From: Selaginella moellendorffii
Lineage: Eukaryota > Streptophyta > Lycopodiopsida > Selaginellales > Selaginellaceae
Assembly: GCF_000143415.4 (NCBI RefSeq)
Contig: NW_003314393.1
Coordinates: forward strand, 278,475-342,474
Length of the DNA stretch: 64,000 bases
Direction of reading: 5' to 3'
Under the pieces are notes generated by a model, which saw only the letters and a list, made by a program, of their open reading frames with translations, had not been told where the DNA came from and did no database searches. Both the position numbers and the translations under genes were made by a program. Shown one piece after another: positions 1-10,334 of the stretch (the first letter of the stretch is position 1; each line of letters begins with the position of its first letter).

Positions 1-3000
1 GACGTGGATGTTGAGATGAACACTCAAATCGATGTTGGTGTTATTGAGGCTGTTGGTACTGGTGCTCCTGAGGCTGCGGGTACTGGTGGTGGGGTACTTG
101 TATCTGATGTTGGCGGTGGTGGGGGTGCTATGCCTTCGGTTGCTGAGGCTGCTCGCGGCCAGGTCAATGAACCAGCTGAGGACGTTATTGGTAGCGTTGT
201 AGGTGGATCTACTACAGAGGCTACTGGGGGCATGGTAGCTGCTCCTACTGCTCCTCAGGCTGGTGGTGCAGGGGGAGCTAATGGTGGTGAGGGATTATGC
301 ATGCATGATTCTGACACCATCTTGAATGATCGTGTTCGGGACACAATTATCCAAGCTCAAGAACGGACAGTCAGTAAAGTGTTACAGGAAATGGCGTGGA
401 ATGGCCCTCATCGATTTCTAGTTCCTTTGTGCCGATTGGTTCAAAGCCATTGGGTGCGCTCAGCTTACGACCTCAACATGGCTATCTACAGCTCCTTTGC
501 CGAGGTCGGGTTTGGGAGCACAGCTGGTACCTTCATTGTTTCACCAACTTTCCCTGGAACCGGCCGGACAGAGTCAGTGACTACTGAACTTGAGGAAAAA
601 TGGGATCCTATATGGCTGCGAAAGTCTCGTGAGTTTGATGGATTCTTAGGACAACATGTGGAGACAGCAGGGTTCATTGGAAAGCTCTTTTGGGTGATCG
701 ATGGAAACCATAGGTGGCTGGCATTTTGGAAGTGCATTCAAGAGAAGTTCCGAGATGACGAAGAACGACACATTAGTGTTCCAGTCACACTTGTCGAACC
801 AATGACTCGGGAGCACACTGTGAAGCTCAACATGGCATGCCATAAGATCAACATGTAAGAATTTATTTTTTGTAAACTTAGCTAATATCGTGTTTTTGCA
901 GGCTAAACCAATTTGCGTTTCAAGCTCATACATTGGTACATGACATTGAGCACCTTCGGTTTATGGGCATGCTCTCGCTAGAGGAGGTCCAAACGTTGTA
1001 CAATCGTGAGGTATTTGAAGCAATTCGAGTGAAGCTAGGAGCTAGGAAAGGCCAAGAATTGCAGACTTGGTACCAACTGCCACTTGATTTTCTAGTTGCT
1101 GTCTGGGCGAAGGTAAATTATTATTGAAGTATGTATCAACTTACATAATGTTTCTTGCAGCCTATAATCAAAGGAGAAAGAGCGTCATTCTTTAAAAATG
1201 CTCGAGGGGACGAGCAGCAGAAGGAGATGGAGTGGCATGCGATTGAGCAGCGAATTTTGAATACGAAGAGAACAAAGGTGAAAAAGTTGCTCTCGATTGC
1301 AGACATACGACGCGGGCAGGAATGGCTTGATAGCATTGCCGAGATTTGTTCTCGCGTTCGTAAGTTCTTATAAAATTTGTGAAACATTTCATAACTCTTT
1401 GTGTGTGTAGGAACTGGTAAAGCACCGGAGGAACTCATTTACAACATCTCTAAGAGTAAAATGTCCTTTGCTGAACAAAGTGTCTGCTTGGAACTTCTCA
1501 ACACTTGGCTGCGAAATAACGAAAAACGCTGCGAGATAAGGATGGAGAAGGTGATGAAGGAGAAGGCGTACATTTCTCAGAGTATTGCCGCTGGTGAGGA
1601 GATGCTACAAGTCTGGGATGAGAAGTTTCTTTCCAGCACCCGCACAGGTATCACTCTCGAAGAATATATTCGTGCTTGTCTTGCGGAGCTAGGGAATGGT
1701 TGGCTTCCACGTGGTGGGACGAGTTCGGCTGAGTTCAAGAACCAACCAGGACAACCATTTCTTGCGAGGCGCATGGTTTACAGGTATTTTTTCAATTCTC
1801 ATTTATATATGGGAATTTATATTTTTGTTTTACTTTGTAGATATTTAAAATATAGCCCCGGCGCACCGGTATACACAACCCGGTGTTTTGCAGAAGCTCC
1901 TGACTAGAGGCAAGAAGCTTGGGATGTATGAGCCAGAGTTCTACTGTCCTTGTACACATGAGAGGGAGCTATGCCCGTGGTACCTTGAACTCGTGGAGCA
2001 GATGCCAACATCGGACTTCGAGCTAGATCTCTACCTTGAATGTCATCCAGGTTCACTTGAAACTCAGCACTTAGCTAGGAAATATTAACCTTGAGTTATA
2101 TTCTTATTTTCCAGAGGCTCTTTCTGACTGTGATAACGACATTGTTGAAGTTCAACAACTAAACCTAGAAGTCAGCACTCAGGAAACCATGCCAAATCCA
2201 AATACTGTTGAACCAGAGGAAATTGTACAGGAAATTCCAGCACAAGAGATTCCAGTACCTGCTCCTCGCAACCCCCGAAGGGGCCGTCATGAAACCTTTC
2301 ATGAGAGTAAGGACTTTGATTTGGAACATTCTTTTATTCATTCTTGACTTCACTTTTTTTTTTATAGATGTTGCAGAGAGCAGCCATCAGTCTTTTCGGC
2401 GGACTAAGACATTCTTCCCATCCCTCCCTACGGCTACAGATGACGACCTAGAAGAGCTCTCCTCTGCAGCGATGCATAAACAGGTTAGTAAGCATGAATT
2501 TTATCTTCAACTTTTAGTTCTAATAATTGATTTTCAGGTTCGCCCTCTATCCCCAACGGCCAGTGTTGGGGAAGTTGCTATTCTCATTGGGGATTACACA
2601 CAGCTTTTAGATGCTACTAGTCGGGAGCTCTACATGCTTGATCGGTGGATCCATGGTTTGGGTCAGCTCACACCTTATGGGAAGATCGATTTCATCTTTT
2701 TTGATCTTCCCGATGGGATGGCACCACCACAGGGGGATACTCCGTCATGGAATGTGTTGCAGGCCCAACACATTTCCCAAGCCTTAAAGGTTGCGAGCAG
2801 CTTCATGACATACGAGGGTGTGGTTGTCATGATCCTTCCTCGCTCTCTAATGTGGGAAGGCCTTCTCGCACACTTGGCTGACAACGATGATGGATTTGTT
2901 GAGTTTTCATCTGGCTGCCTTCTTTCGAGTATGGCGGTGGACACAAAAGGCACTAGCAGGCAGACGCGAAAGGTGTGTGACTTCTTTATCTATAAATTAA

Positions 3001-3636
3001 CTCTATTCTATTTTTTTTTTCCAGATTTATTCCTGGAACTACCATGCTCTATGCCACATTGGGAACCGGCGTAATGCCACACGAGCTGACGAGCGTGCTG
3101 CTCTTGCTTTACCAGGATATGACAGCTCTACAGACATCATCCCAAATGTGATTGACTCGGACGTTCTTCACCCAGCGTTCCCTGGTTATCGACATCGTTC
3201 GGTCACGGCCATGCAAATCTTGTTGGAGTTATTTTGTCCGCCAAAGGGGATTGTGCTTGATGCTACAGCAGGATTTGGATCAATGGTGCAGGCAGCAAAA
3301 GAGACAGGCCGAGCGGTTTTTGCACTTGAGAAGGAGGGTGCCTTTGAGGACATTCTTAGGAGATTTTGCGACAGGTGATGTTAGTGCTTGAAATAATCTA
3401 TAATATTTATTCTCAAATGTTTATATTTTATTAGGTCTACACTTATCACACACAGTGTTTCAGTCCACACGCTTGATCTTGATGATATGGATGATCATAT
3501 GGACCAAAGTCAATTCCACTTACCTATTTATGCTGAACGTATGGCACAACATTACATACAACACGAGCCTATAGTGAAGGAGCATTCCACTATACCCATT
3601 TCTACTTTTCTGGATATGGAAGCAGAAGAAGATTGA
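1..3636 (+). CDS. Gene 1, left copy: ParB-like / N4-N6 methyltransferase-like fusion (5' end outside window, frameshifted)
   Basis: The window starts inside exon 2. Exons that splice in frame are 1-854, 902-1112, 1161-1359, 1411-1783, 1841-2050, 2115-2306, 2368-2483, 2538-2972, 3025-3374 and 3435-3636, ending in TGA. The first exon in view encodes a Gly/Ala-rich, low-complexity region and then a ParB/sulfiredoxin-like motif, VIDGNHRWLAF (about nt 687-720). Exon 9 carries FDLPDG where DPPY/W is expected. Exon 10 carries LDATAGFGS and ALEKE, matching the SAM-binding motif I and motif III of beta-class (permuted) DNA methyltransferases. Exon 6 has one extra C near 1879-1881 relative to the right copy, which shifts the frame and ends it about 10 codons later. 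This copy is therefore broken unless the base is a sequencing error. The family call rests on motifs and their order. Function is unknown. Confidence 0.7.
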
Positions 3637-3914
3637 ATATATTCTGATTTTAATATAAATTATATTGTTTAATATATTATTTTCTTTTTTTGTAGACTAA
3701 AAGATTAGTTCATGTCGAACCAATAATCTACATGAGCTTATGGAATACCTTAAACACCTAGATTTTATGTTAAAAATTCTTGGTTCAGGACGAACTAAGG
3801 TAGTGCCATTAAACTTTCGCCAGTTAGGGGATTGTATTGACTTCCGTTGACTTTCGTTGACTTTCATTGACTTGAGCTCAGCTCGTGAGCTCAGCTCAAA
3901 AACTACCCAGCCCC
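1..3914 (+). repeat. Left arm of a large inverted duplication
   Basis: Bases 1-3914 reappear as the reverse complement at 59316-63228. The match covers exons, introns and about 280 bp of 3' flank, and ends abruptly after the CCAGCCCC at 3907-3914. I see only around ten substitutions and one indel over 3.9 kb. The arm is cut by the window start, so its true outer limit is unknown. The interior between the arms is 55.4 kb. Confidence 0.95.
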
Positions 3915-4018
3915 GCCTCATGCCATTTCTAAATGTGGTCCTAAGCCATTCCATGGTGAACATACCAGGAAGCACAAGTGCCGAATATCAAGAGGAAGCG
4001 GTAGCCACACCAAAGACA
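3637..4018. other. 3' flank of gene 1 and end of the inverted-repeat arm
   Basis: AT-rich sequence follows the gene 1 stop. A short direct repeat of a GACTTTCGTT-like unit lies at about 3838-3875. The inverted-repeat arm ends at 3914, and beyond it is sequence with no match at the other end. I see no gene here. A half copy of the dispersed palindrome (CTCATGCCAT) sits just past the arm boundary. Confidence 0.5.
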
Positions 4019-4110
4019 GTGCCGCTCGCAACACCGCAACTACTCGTAGCGCCGCTCGCAACACCGCAACTGCTCGTAGCGCCGCTTGCACAAACTGCCA
4101 CTCGCATAAA
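4019..4110 (+). repeat. Tandem repeat of a ~30-bp GCCGCTCGCAACACCGCAAC-type unit
   Basis: Two near-perfect units and a decaying third, each containing GCCGCTCGCAACACCGCAAC followed by an ACTCGTA-like tail. Weaker GCCGCTCG and CGCAATGCCG echoes continue to about 4160. Open frames through this stretch are a by-product of the repeat. The rest of 4110-4500 shows nothing I recognise. Confidence 0.7.
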
Positions 4111-4515
4111 CTGCCGCTCGGAATGGCGCTCGCAATGCCGCAACCGCTCGTAGACGCATAAACCACAGCCCACAACGCCGCTTACACAAGCAGCGCTCAC
4201 TGCGCTCAGCGGAACCAAGAACACGGCGCACAAAAATGATAGACCTAGGAATGAGTTCGAGAATTCAAAAATAACACACGCTTGAACGTCACATCAAATC
4301 CTTTGACAAACCAGATCTTATGATTCCTCTGACAAATTTCAAACTGAGTAGCTTCTAGACTTTGCTGTCGGAGGTTGAACTTTGTCACATCATGTCCTTG
4401 CCTCGATCCAGCTGTGCCATGTCAGTGATTCGAACTTTGCCATGCCATGTCAGCGATCCGCGCCAAGATTATTCGCCGTGTAAAGGAATAATTACGCTGT
4501 GTGTGTACGTCCATT

Positions 4516-5872
4516 TATGGCAATATAAGGCCACACGCCATTCAAAGAATAATGCTCGACATAAGGCCACACGCCATTCAAAGAATAATGCTAGTCGAGC
4601 ATTTTTTGGTGCATTTTTGGGTTCAAAATTGCATGAGCCCACACGCTATAAAGTTTACCTGTACCAAAAATAGAAACAGCTTTATTTACTTGGGAATTTA
4701 AGTGGTTGAGGCATTTTTAAACTTACAAACACATGCCCTACTTACATTCCTTTGGTTGCCTAAAATTCAAAAATATTATAAACCTTTCTTTTTGCATTTT
4801 CAATGTTTTCAATTATGGTTTTTGATTTTCGTAGGACCAGCCTAGTAATCTATTTGCATCCCGTCATGTTTATAGCTAGCTTTCGTTCGTCCCCTTCGCT
4901 AGCCTGAGATACATCTGCTCGGCATCTGCCTCTTACAGCATTTGCCCAGAAAGGGCATCTTTCTTCACGCAACATTTGCCACATGTTTAGGGTTTAGGGT
5001 TTAGCAATTCAGTAGCTTGATAAACATGCAAATACAGAACTTGATGCAAAATCCTTTGATATGTCACAATGCCCCTAGGACCATAAACACATTTCAATAG
5101 AGAGGGTCCTTTCATTTCATAACTCCTTACGTAGATCTTGGTGAAACCAGAGTTAGTGAAGTTAGTTTCTTGTGATCCCGCATCTGATTGTGATGTCCCT
5201 TTGCAGTTTCGATGGAAAGGTCAATGCACACCAAACTGTAAAATCTTGGAGCAAAATAACGGTCGGATCTATGGCAAATGCCCCTGAAACATTGTAAGGC
5301 TCGTGTGGTCTCATGTGGTGTCCGATCGAGATGCTTCTTTGCAGGGTCATCAAGAAAGACATTGTATACCATTCTGTAAAATCTAGTTGCGATCTAACGG
5401 TTGGATCTCCAGAAAACTCAAAAAAATCTCGCGCGTGTCAGAATATCCTAGGAATATACTCCTATGTGCCCCTGAAAATGGCATGCGGCCCCACGCCATT
5501 CAAGAGATAATGCCAGATGACGCCGAGAATTTTTTGGTACATTTTTTGGGTTCAAAATTGCATGAGCCCACACGCTATAAAGTTTATCTTTGCCAAATAG
5601 AGAAAAGTTTATCTGTGTCATGTGAGGTAGTTACAGTCCTTTGTGCTCGGCATCTGCCTCTTGCAGCATTTGCACTGAAAGGGAATTTTTCTCCATTCAG
5701 CATTTGGCCCTGAAAATGGCATGCGCCCACACGCCATTCAAGGAATAACGCCACAGGACGCCTGGATTTTTGGGTTTAAAATGTTTAGGGTTTTTTGGGT
5801 TTTTTCAAAATATTTTGGGTCCAACGTTTTTTGGGTTTCTTTGGTTCAAAATTGCATGAGCCCACACGCTAT
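4516..5872 (+). repeat. Intergenic cluster of palindromic repeat family P1, in larger repeated blocks
   Basis: Family P1 is a 22-bp palindrome, ATGGCRTGNG + 2 nt + CNCAYGCCAT. Good copies are at 5478-5499 and 5716-5737. Partial copies are near 4516-4544 and 4563-4582. Diverged copies beginning ATTGCATGAG and ending ACGCTAT are at 4628-4649, 5557-5578 and 5851-5872. They come in pairs: a P1 copy followed by a TTCAA..AATAATGC-like tail, then a TTTTTTGG-rich spacer and a diverged copy. The unit of duplication (about 70-140 bp) is thus larger than the palindrome. No gene is evident between 4110 and 6200. Confidence 0.8.
4984..5004 (+). repeat. Interstitial plant-type telomere repeat (telo-box)
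   Basis: GTTTAGGGTTTAGGGTTTAG occurs here: two full TTTAGGG units plus a partial one. Short runs like this are common in plant promoters and intergenic DNA, so this one supports plant affinity rather than a real telomere. Confidence 0.8.
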
Positions 5873-6220
5873 AATATTGATTTGAGAGAAAAATAGAAAC
5901 AGATAGAATTTCTTTATTTAGCTGAACATCTGCCATTTTTGGAAATACAAGATGCTTTGGAATATCCAATCATGCATGGTATAAATATAGCGAGGGTATT
6001 AAATGATATCCCAATCATGATCTTTCTTTTGGATTTCGCGTGCATGCAGTCCGAGGAATGATGACGTTGCGGATTTCTTTTGGATTTTGCGTGCTTGCAT
6101 GCGCGCGGCAATCCAGAAATTAATGGTGGCGCCCAAGTCCGAGGAATGATGACGTGGCGGGATTACCAACCGTTATGACATTTCGCGCGTGTGAGGTTAG
6201 GTTTTGCATTTTGCTTTGTA

Positions 6221-6326
6221 CTCGCGCTCGCACACTCGCGCTCGCACTCGCATCACACTCGCGCTCGCACTCGCATCACACTCGCGCTCCCGCTCGCATC
6301 GCGCTCCCACTCGCGATCACGCTCAC
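6221..6326 (+). repeat. CTCGCGCTCGCA-type minisatellite upstream of gene 2
   Basis: Degenerate tandem units of CTCGCGCTCGCACTCGCATC run for about 105 bp. A diverged block that includes a duplicated TGTGCATCGGCGTCCACT follows at about 6344-6415. The block lies 0.2-0.4 kb before the first splice donor of gene 2, so it is probably promoter or 5' UTR. Arg/Ser-rich open frames across it are repeat artefacts. Confidence 0.75.
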
Positions 6327-6627
6327 TTCTCTACAGGTTTCTCGTGTGCATCGGCGTCCACTCGCGCTTGCATCACACTCGCGCTCGCATCGCGCTCGTG
6401 TGCATCGGCGTCCACTTCAAGACACACCCAGTTTGTAACTTCGCCGCCAACTCCGCCGCCCACTCCACCACCCACACGCAGCCCACTTGGCGTCCCGGGA
6501 GATTTCAGCACCACTCTCCAACTGTAAGTGGCAGAGTAGCCTTGCTGCTACGATCCGCTGCACACACAGTGCACATTCGCCAGCGAGTCCGGCCTCGATT
6601 GTCACGGCCTCCATTCGGCTTCAAATG

Positions 6628-6866
6628 GTAAGTCTTTTAGACGAAGTAGAAAATGGCATGAGGCCACATGCCATTCAGTAGCAACATTGGCATGCACCGA
6701 TTGGGCTCTCGAGTGCAGTCCGGTTACAGATGGCGTGTAGCCTCACGCCATCTTAGGATGCAGCCTCAAGACATCTGATGCAGTGGTGAATGGCGTGTGG
6801 CCTCATGTTATTTCCAGCTGCTAGCTTTTCATCTGTCAGCTCTAATTGTTGTGCATTTTTGAACAG
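6628..6866 (+). other. Gene 2 first intron with three P1 palindromes
   Basis: GTAAGT at 6628 to TGAACAG at 6866, 239 bp. P1 copies are at 6653-6674, 6730-6751 and 6790-6811, the last with a decayed right arm. Together they make up over a quarter of the intron. The frame enters exon 2 at GCG AGG AAT after ATG. Confidence 0.6.
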
Positions 6867-8784
6867 GCGAGGAATTGCGTTCTTCTTCCAGCCACTGTCA
6901 ATGTGGATGCAGAGAAGGGGGAGGAGCTCACCAGTTGGACTTTCGGGATGGAAGGCAAGGATCTGATGCTGTACAACACAGATGGTGGGAGAAAAGAATG
7001 CATGGGGATCCTCATCCAAGTGACAGACACTCCATGCAGTTCCATGCAAGAATATGGACTGGCACTTGTGGTAGAGACAGCGTCCGCCTTCAAGATCCAC
7101 CTTGCACATCCTAGCGGCTTCCCGGAGGGGGGCAGCGGCTATGAGGAATTCCTAGAGGGAGCTAGGGAGAGGTTGTCCAGGAGGCCCACAATTTCAAAGA
7201 CGCTGCGGGTCTATGAAGATCACATGGAATCCACGGACCTCACCTACGGCGATGTTCAAAAACTATATTCCAACATTGAGCCGTTGAGAGTGCCTCCAGT
7301 TTGCGAAGCGAAGGGGAAGGGGGTCGATCTGGAAACTACCCCGAAGCAGAAAAGGGTGGTCAAGCTCAAGCCGACGTCTGACTCTGCTGCTCCAAAAAAG
7401 AAGCTACTCGGTGATGCCATTGCCTCGGGTTCGAACACTACACCCACCAAAAAGAAGAGCTGCAAAGAGCAGAAAGAGCAAGAAGAGGCAGCAAAAATCG
7501 TCGCAGATAATAGTACTTGTTACTATTCCAACAAAGTATATACAATCGACGTGAGCCGTATCGAGATCCAAAGCAAATACAACCACAGGCTAGTATCTGA
7601 TGAGTGGGTGGAGAAACTGAAGCAGAAGATGCTGGCAAGTCCAGTAACACCCGACATCGCAGACGTGATCCCCTACTACCGAACAATGAAGGGCGAGACG
7701 AGGTTTCCAGACTTGATCAATAAGAAGGTGTTGGACGATCAGAACATCCGGTTCTATGCCGTCTCTGGGCAGCATTCTAGCTTGGCGATGCAACAGATAG
7801 TTGTGGATATTATGGTGGGCGAGGAGGTGAAGGAAGTCTTCAAGACAAGAGTTGTCCGCCTGATAAAAGGTAACTCGCCCCTCCGATCTATCATATACAT
7901 CTCCCACGCGCAGAATGTCAAGCAAGAAACGTGCTACAAATCGGGTCTGCACGAGACATTGGCACGAACACGGAAGCTCTGGGTTCAACTGAAGAAGCCA
8001 CAAAAACCAGGACAAGGACGTGCACTAGCAACTAGCGCCTGGCAGGTAAGCCTCGTTGCATGTGGCATAGCATGTGGCCTCACGCCATTTCCATTGCAGG
8101 AATTCTCGAGTCTTCTCTCGAAAACACTGGGGGTCAATGACACACTCAGCATCCATAACATTCTACTCGCGACAAAAGTTGTTTTTGACAAATGGGTAGA
8201 TGTGCTAAGGAGGTACCATGACGGGGAGTTGCTAAACTCAATGGGTGTGGAGGACGGCCGGAAGCCCAATGATTTGAAGCTCAACGCCTTGCGTTTCTCG
8301 CGGTCTCTAGACGACGACGACCTTCTGACAGTGGCTAATGTTCTTCTACGTGGTGAGGTAGTCTTCAACAAGACCAAAATGACTCCCGGCCATATTGTGA
8401 CATACGAGGACTTGTGCACGACTCTGAGAGCTCGTGCGCTATTGAAGGATTGGATCTTCTAGCAAGTGGCCGTGGCGAGGGTGAGCATCGACACCACGCA
8501 AGAGATGATGGAAGAGCTGGAGTTGTCAAATGAAGACATCAACGAGTACGTGAAGGGGGCCCCCAAGTTCATCGATCTGCTGCGGGATGCCACGAAAAGT
8601 AAAGCTGAGAAGTTGGATCAGTATCCAAATTTCATTAAGAGGGATGTCGACCGCCGGCTTCAGAAACAGCTCGACCCCGCAGCAGAGGCCTATCGAGAAC
8701 CTTACCGGGTATACGTGAGTTCGGATGAGGATCAAAGGTGGAGGAGCATCGTTTCCCGCGGAGATGAGCAGGTCAAGAACATCT
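6867..8784 (+). CDS. Gene 2, N-terminal part with ParB-like domain
   Basis: Two exons (6867-8045 and 8100-8784, intron 8046-8099) keep one frame. Residues about 2-150 match nothing I know. A Lys-rich stretch follows at about 150-215 (KPTSDSAAPKKK, TPTKKKSCKEQKE), a plausible nuclear-localisation region. A ParB/Srx-like segment spans about 225-335: it starts at VYTIDVSRIEIQ, continues with NHRLVSDEWVEKLKQKM and has AVSGQHSSLAM where functional ParB-type domains carry an (D)GxHR motif. The Arg of that motif is Ser here, so activity is doubtful. The TAG at 8460-8462 lies between KDWIF and QVAVARVS. It may be a CAG to TAG nonsense mutation. Alternatively it could be the acceptor of an intron: donors at 8358 or 8397 would keep the frame. 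The exon is interrupted by the chromovirus LTR at 8785. Confidence 0.65.
8046..8099 (+). other. Gene 2 intron carrying a P1 palindrome
   Basis: A 54-bp intron from GTAAGC to TTGCAG with a P1 palindrome at 8067-8088, followed by TTCCATTGCAG. Its length is a multiple of three and it has no stop, so it would translate through as VSLVACGIACGL.. if retained. Intron status is inferred from the consensus splice ends and from resemblance to introns 17197-17245 and 17390-17436. Confidence 0.7.
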
Positions 8785-9931
8785 TGTAAGCCACAAATTT
8801 TTCCTTTCCAATTTGCCAGCTTACCTCGTCTATCCGTCCAACACTGCCTTGGCTTTTGCTAAGTTCCCTTGCCAAGGTTCTCGCCTATGGTACCAGCTCC
8901 TACTTGGTTTCAGCTACTCACTGCACGAGCAATGGAGCGTTAGCCATCCTTCCACGGATTCCCAAATCACTCCCAATCCCCCTCCCCGGGTTAGACTGGA
9001 CTTAAGGTTCGGCTACACTCCCCGCAAGCACAAGCAGCCAAGCACACCAAGCTTCCAGGTTCCTAACATCCTTGGTACCACAAGACTTGATCATAGGATC
9101 CTCTAAATCCCAAGTCTTGAGTGCAACGCTTGCTTCGGGACGCCGGGGCGAAACACCGTGGCCTAACGGCCCGGCATGGGTACCTCTCGCCCCCCACTTC
9201 CATCCCGAAGGAAGGCCCAAGCCCCTAGGAAGGGCGAGGACCAATGAGCCGCATGGTACTCAAGTGGGGCACCACTCCACATGAGCCGGGAGCACCGCAA
9301 TCGGTTTCCCTTTCGGGAGTGGGAGCTGCTCTTGAGCACTTCCTTGGATGGCCCCTCCGGCACCAGCCAAGTCCATGCTCACTCCCACCCAAGGCCCTTT
9401 AGTCCCAGTCCCGACCTCAAGTCGGTTTGGAAGCCCAACTGGAGAGTCCCTTCAAAACTGGTTCCTGGACCTCACTATCCCTACTATACTTTTGGAACCC
9501 CCTGCAGCCCCCCCCCCCTGGGGGACGCACGCTTTGGGCTTTCACCCCTTGACCCGTATTAGTATTTGGACTTAGTCTCTGGCTCGATCTCGGATCCGAT
9601 TTCGGATCCGACTTCGGATTCGGGTTCGGACTCGATCGCGGACTCGATCTCGGGCCCGATCTCGGGCCCGACCTCGGACTCGATTTCGGACTCGGTCTCG
9701 GACCCGATTTCGGATCTCGGACTCCGTCTCGAACTCGGTCTCGAACTCGGACTCGAACTCGGTCCCCGAGTCGGTCTTGGACTCGATTCCGGACCCTATC
9801 TCGAACTCGGTCCTAGAGTCGGTCTTGGACTCGATCTTTGACTTGGTCCCATCCGATGAACTCTTTGTCATTTTGGTCATGCTTTCGGGGTTCCCTTAGC
9901 CTACGACACCGCGGCGAGTTGGTTCCTTACA
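8785..9931 (-). repeat. Chromovirus 3' LTR
   Basis: TG..CA-bounded repeat, the 3' LTR of the minus-strand element. At about 9566-9850 it contains roughly 280 bp of a degenerate hexamer array (CTCGGA, TCGGAC and similar). On the minus strand this reads as a Glu/Ser/Arg-rich open frame that I regard as non-coding. A CCCCCCCCCC run is at about 9510-9519. Confidence 0.93.
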
Positions 9932-10334
9932 ACTCCACCACCCATAGAAGAAGTTCGATGCCCACATCGAACGTCTCTTTTTTATCCTACGACTTGTTGA
10001 CCATGTCTCCGGGGGCATCCCCCCACTTAGCGGTGTGCCTAAGTTAGCCTCCCCGGCCAAGAGCTCATGACAACGGAATATAGGTGTCCCCATACTCCAC
10101 CCCTCACCACGCCCTAGTATAGGGTCGGGACTTGAACCCAGCCTTGCTTTACTAGGGGGTTGGGACTCAAACCCAACCTCCGTAGAATACGTCTACGGAT
10201 TTGACATCCCCGCAGGGAGTCGGGCGTAGCTCCCTACGCCTGGTCGACCTAGCTAACCCATGCTAATTAGCTTACCTTCGGCGCGCCTTCGGGTCCCAAC
10301 ATATGCCATTGCTCAACTTCTCAAATTGATACTT
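9932..10334 (-). other. Untranslated region between gag-pol stop and 3' LTR
   Basis: About 400 bp between the TAA stop of gag-pol (10335-10337) and the 3' LTR. Apart from the purine-rich tract next to the LTR I see no gene. A frame without TGA continues past the TAA for a while, but it has no recognisable protein character. Confidence 0.6.

Noticed and set aside
831-842. ATGGCATGCCAT in gene 1 as a P1 palindrome copy
   Set aside because: Only 12 bp, encodes conserved MACH in both arms, and lacks the central P1 bases; likely coincidence.
6154-6631. Arg/Ser/Ala-rich open frames upstream of gene 2
   Set aside because: They follow the CTCGCG minisatellite in all three frames; low complexity and no domain support.
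9572-9880. Glu/Ser/Arg repeat protein on the minus strand (also 15955-16263 and, reversed, 20681-21079)
   Set aside because: Direct consequence of the hexamer array in the LTR; it occurs in every LTR copy and has no start context.
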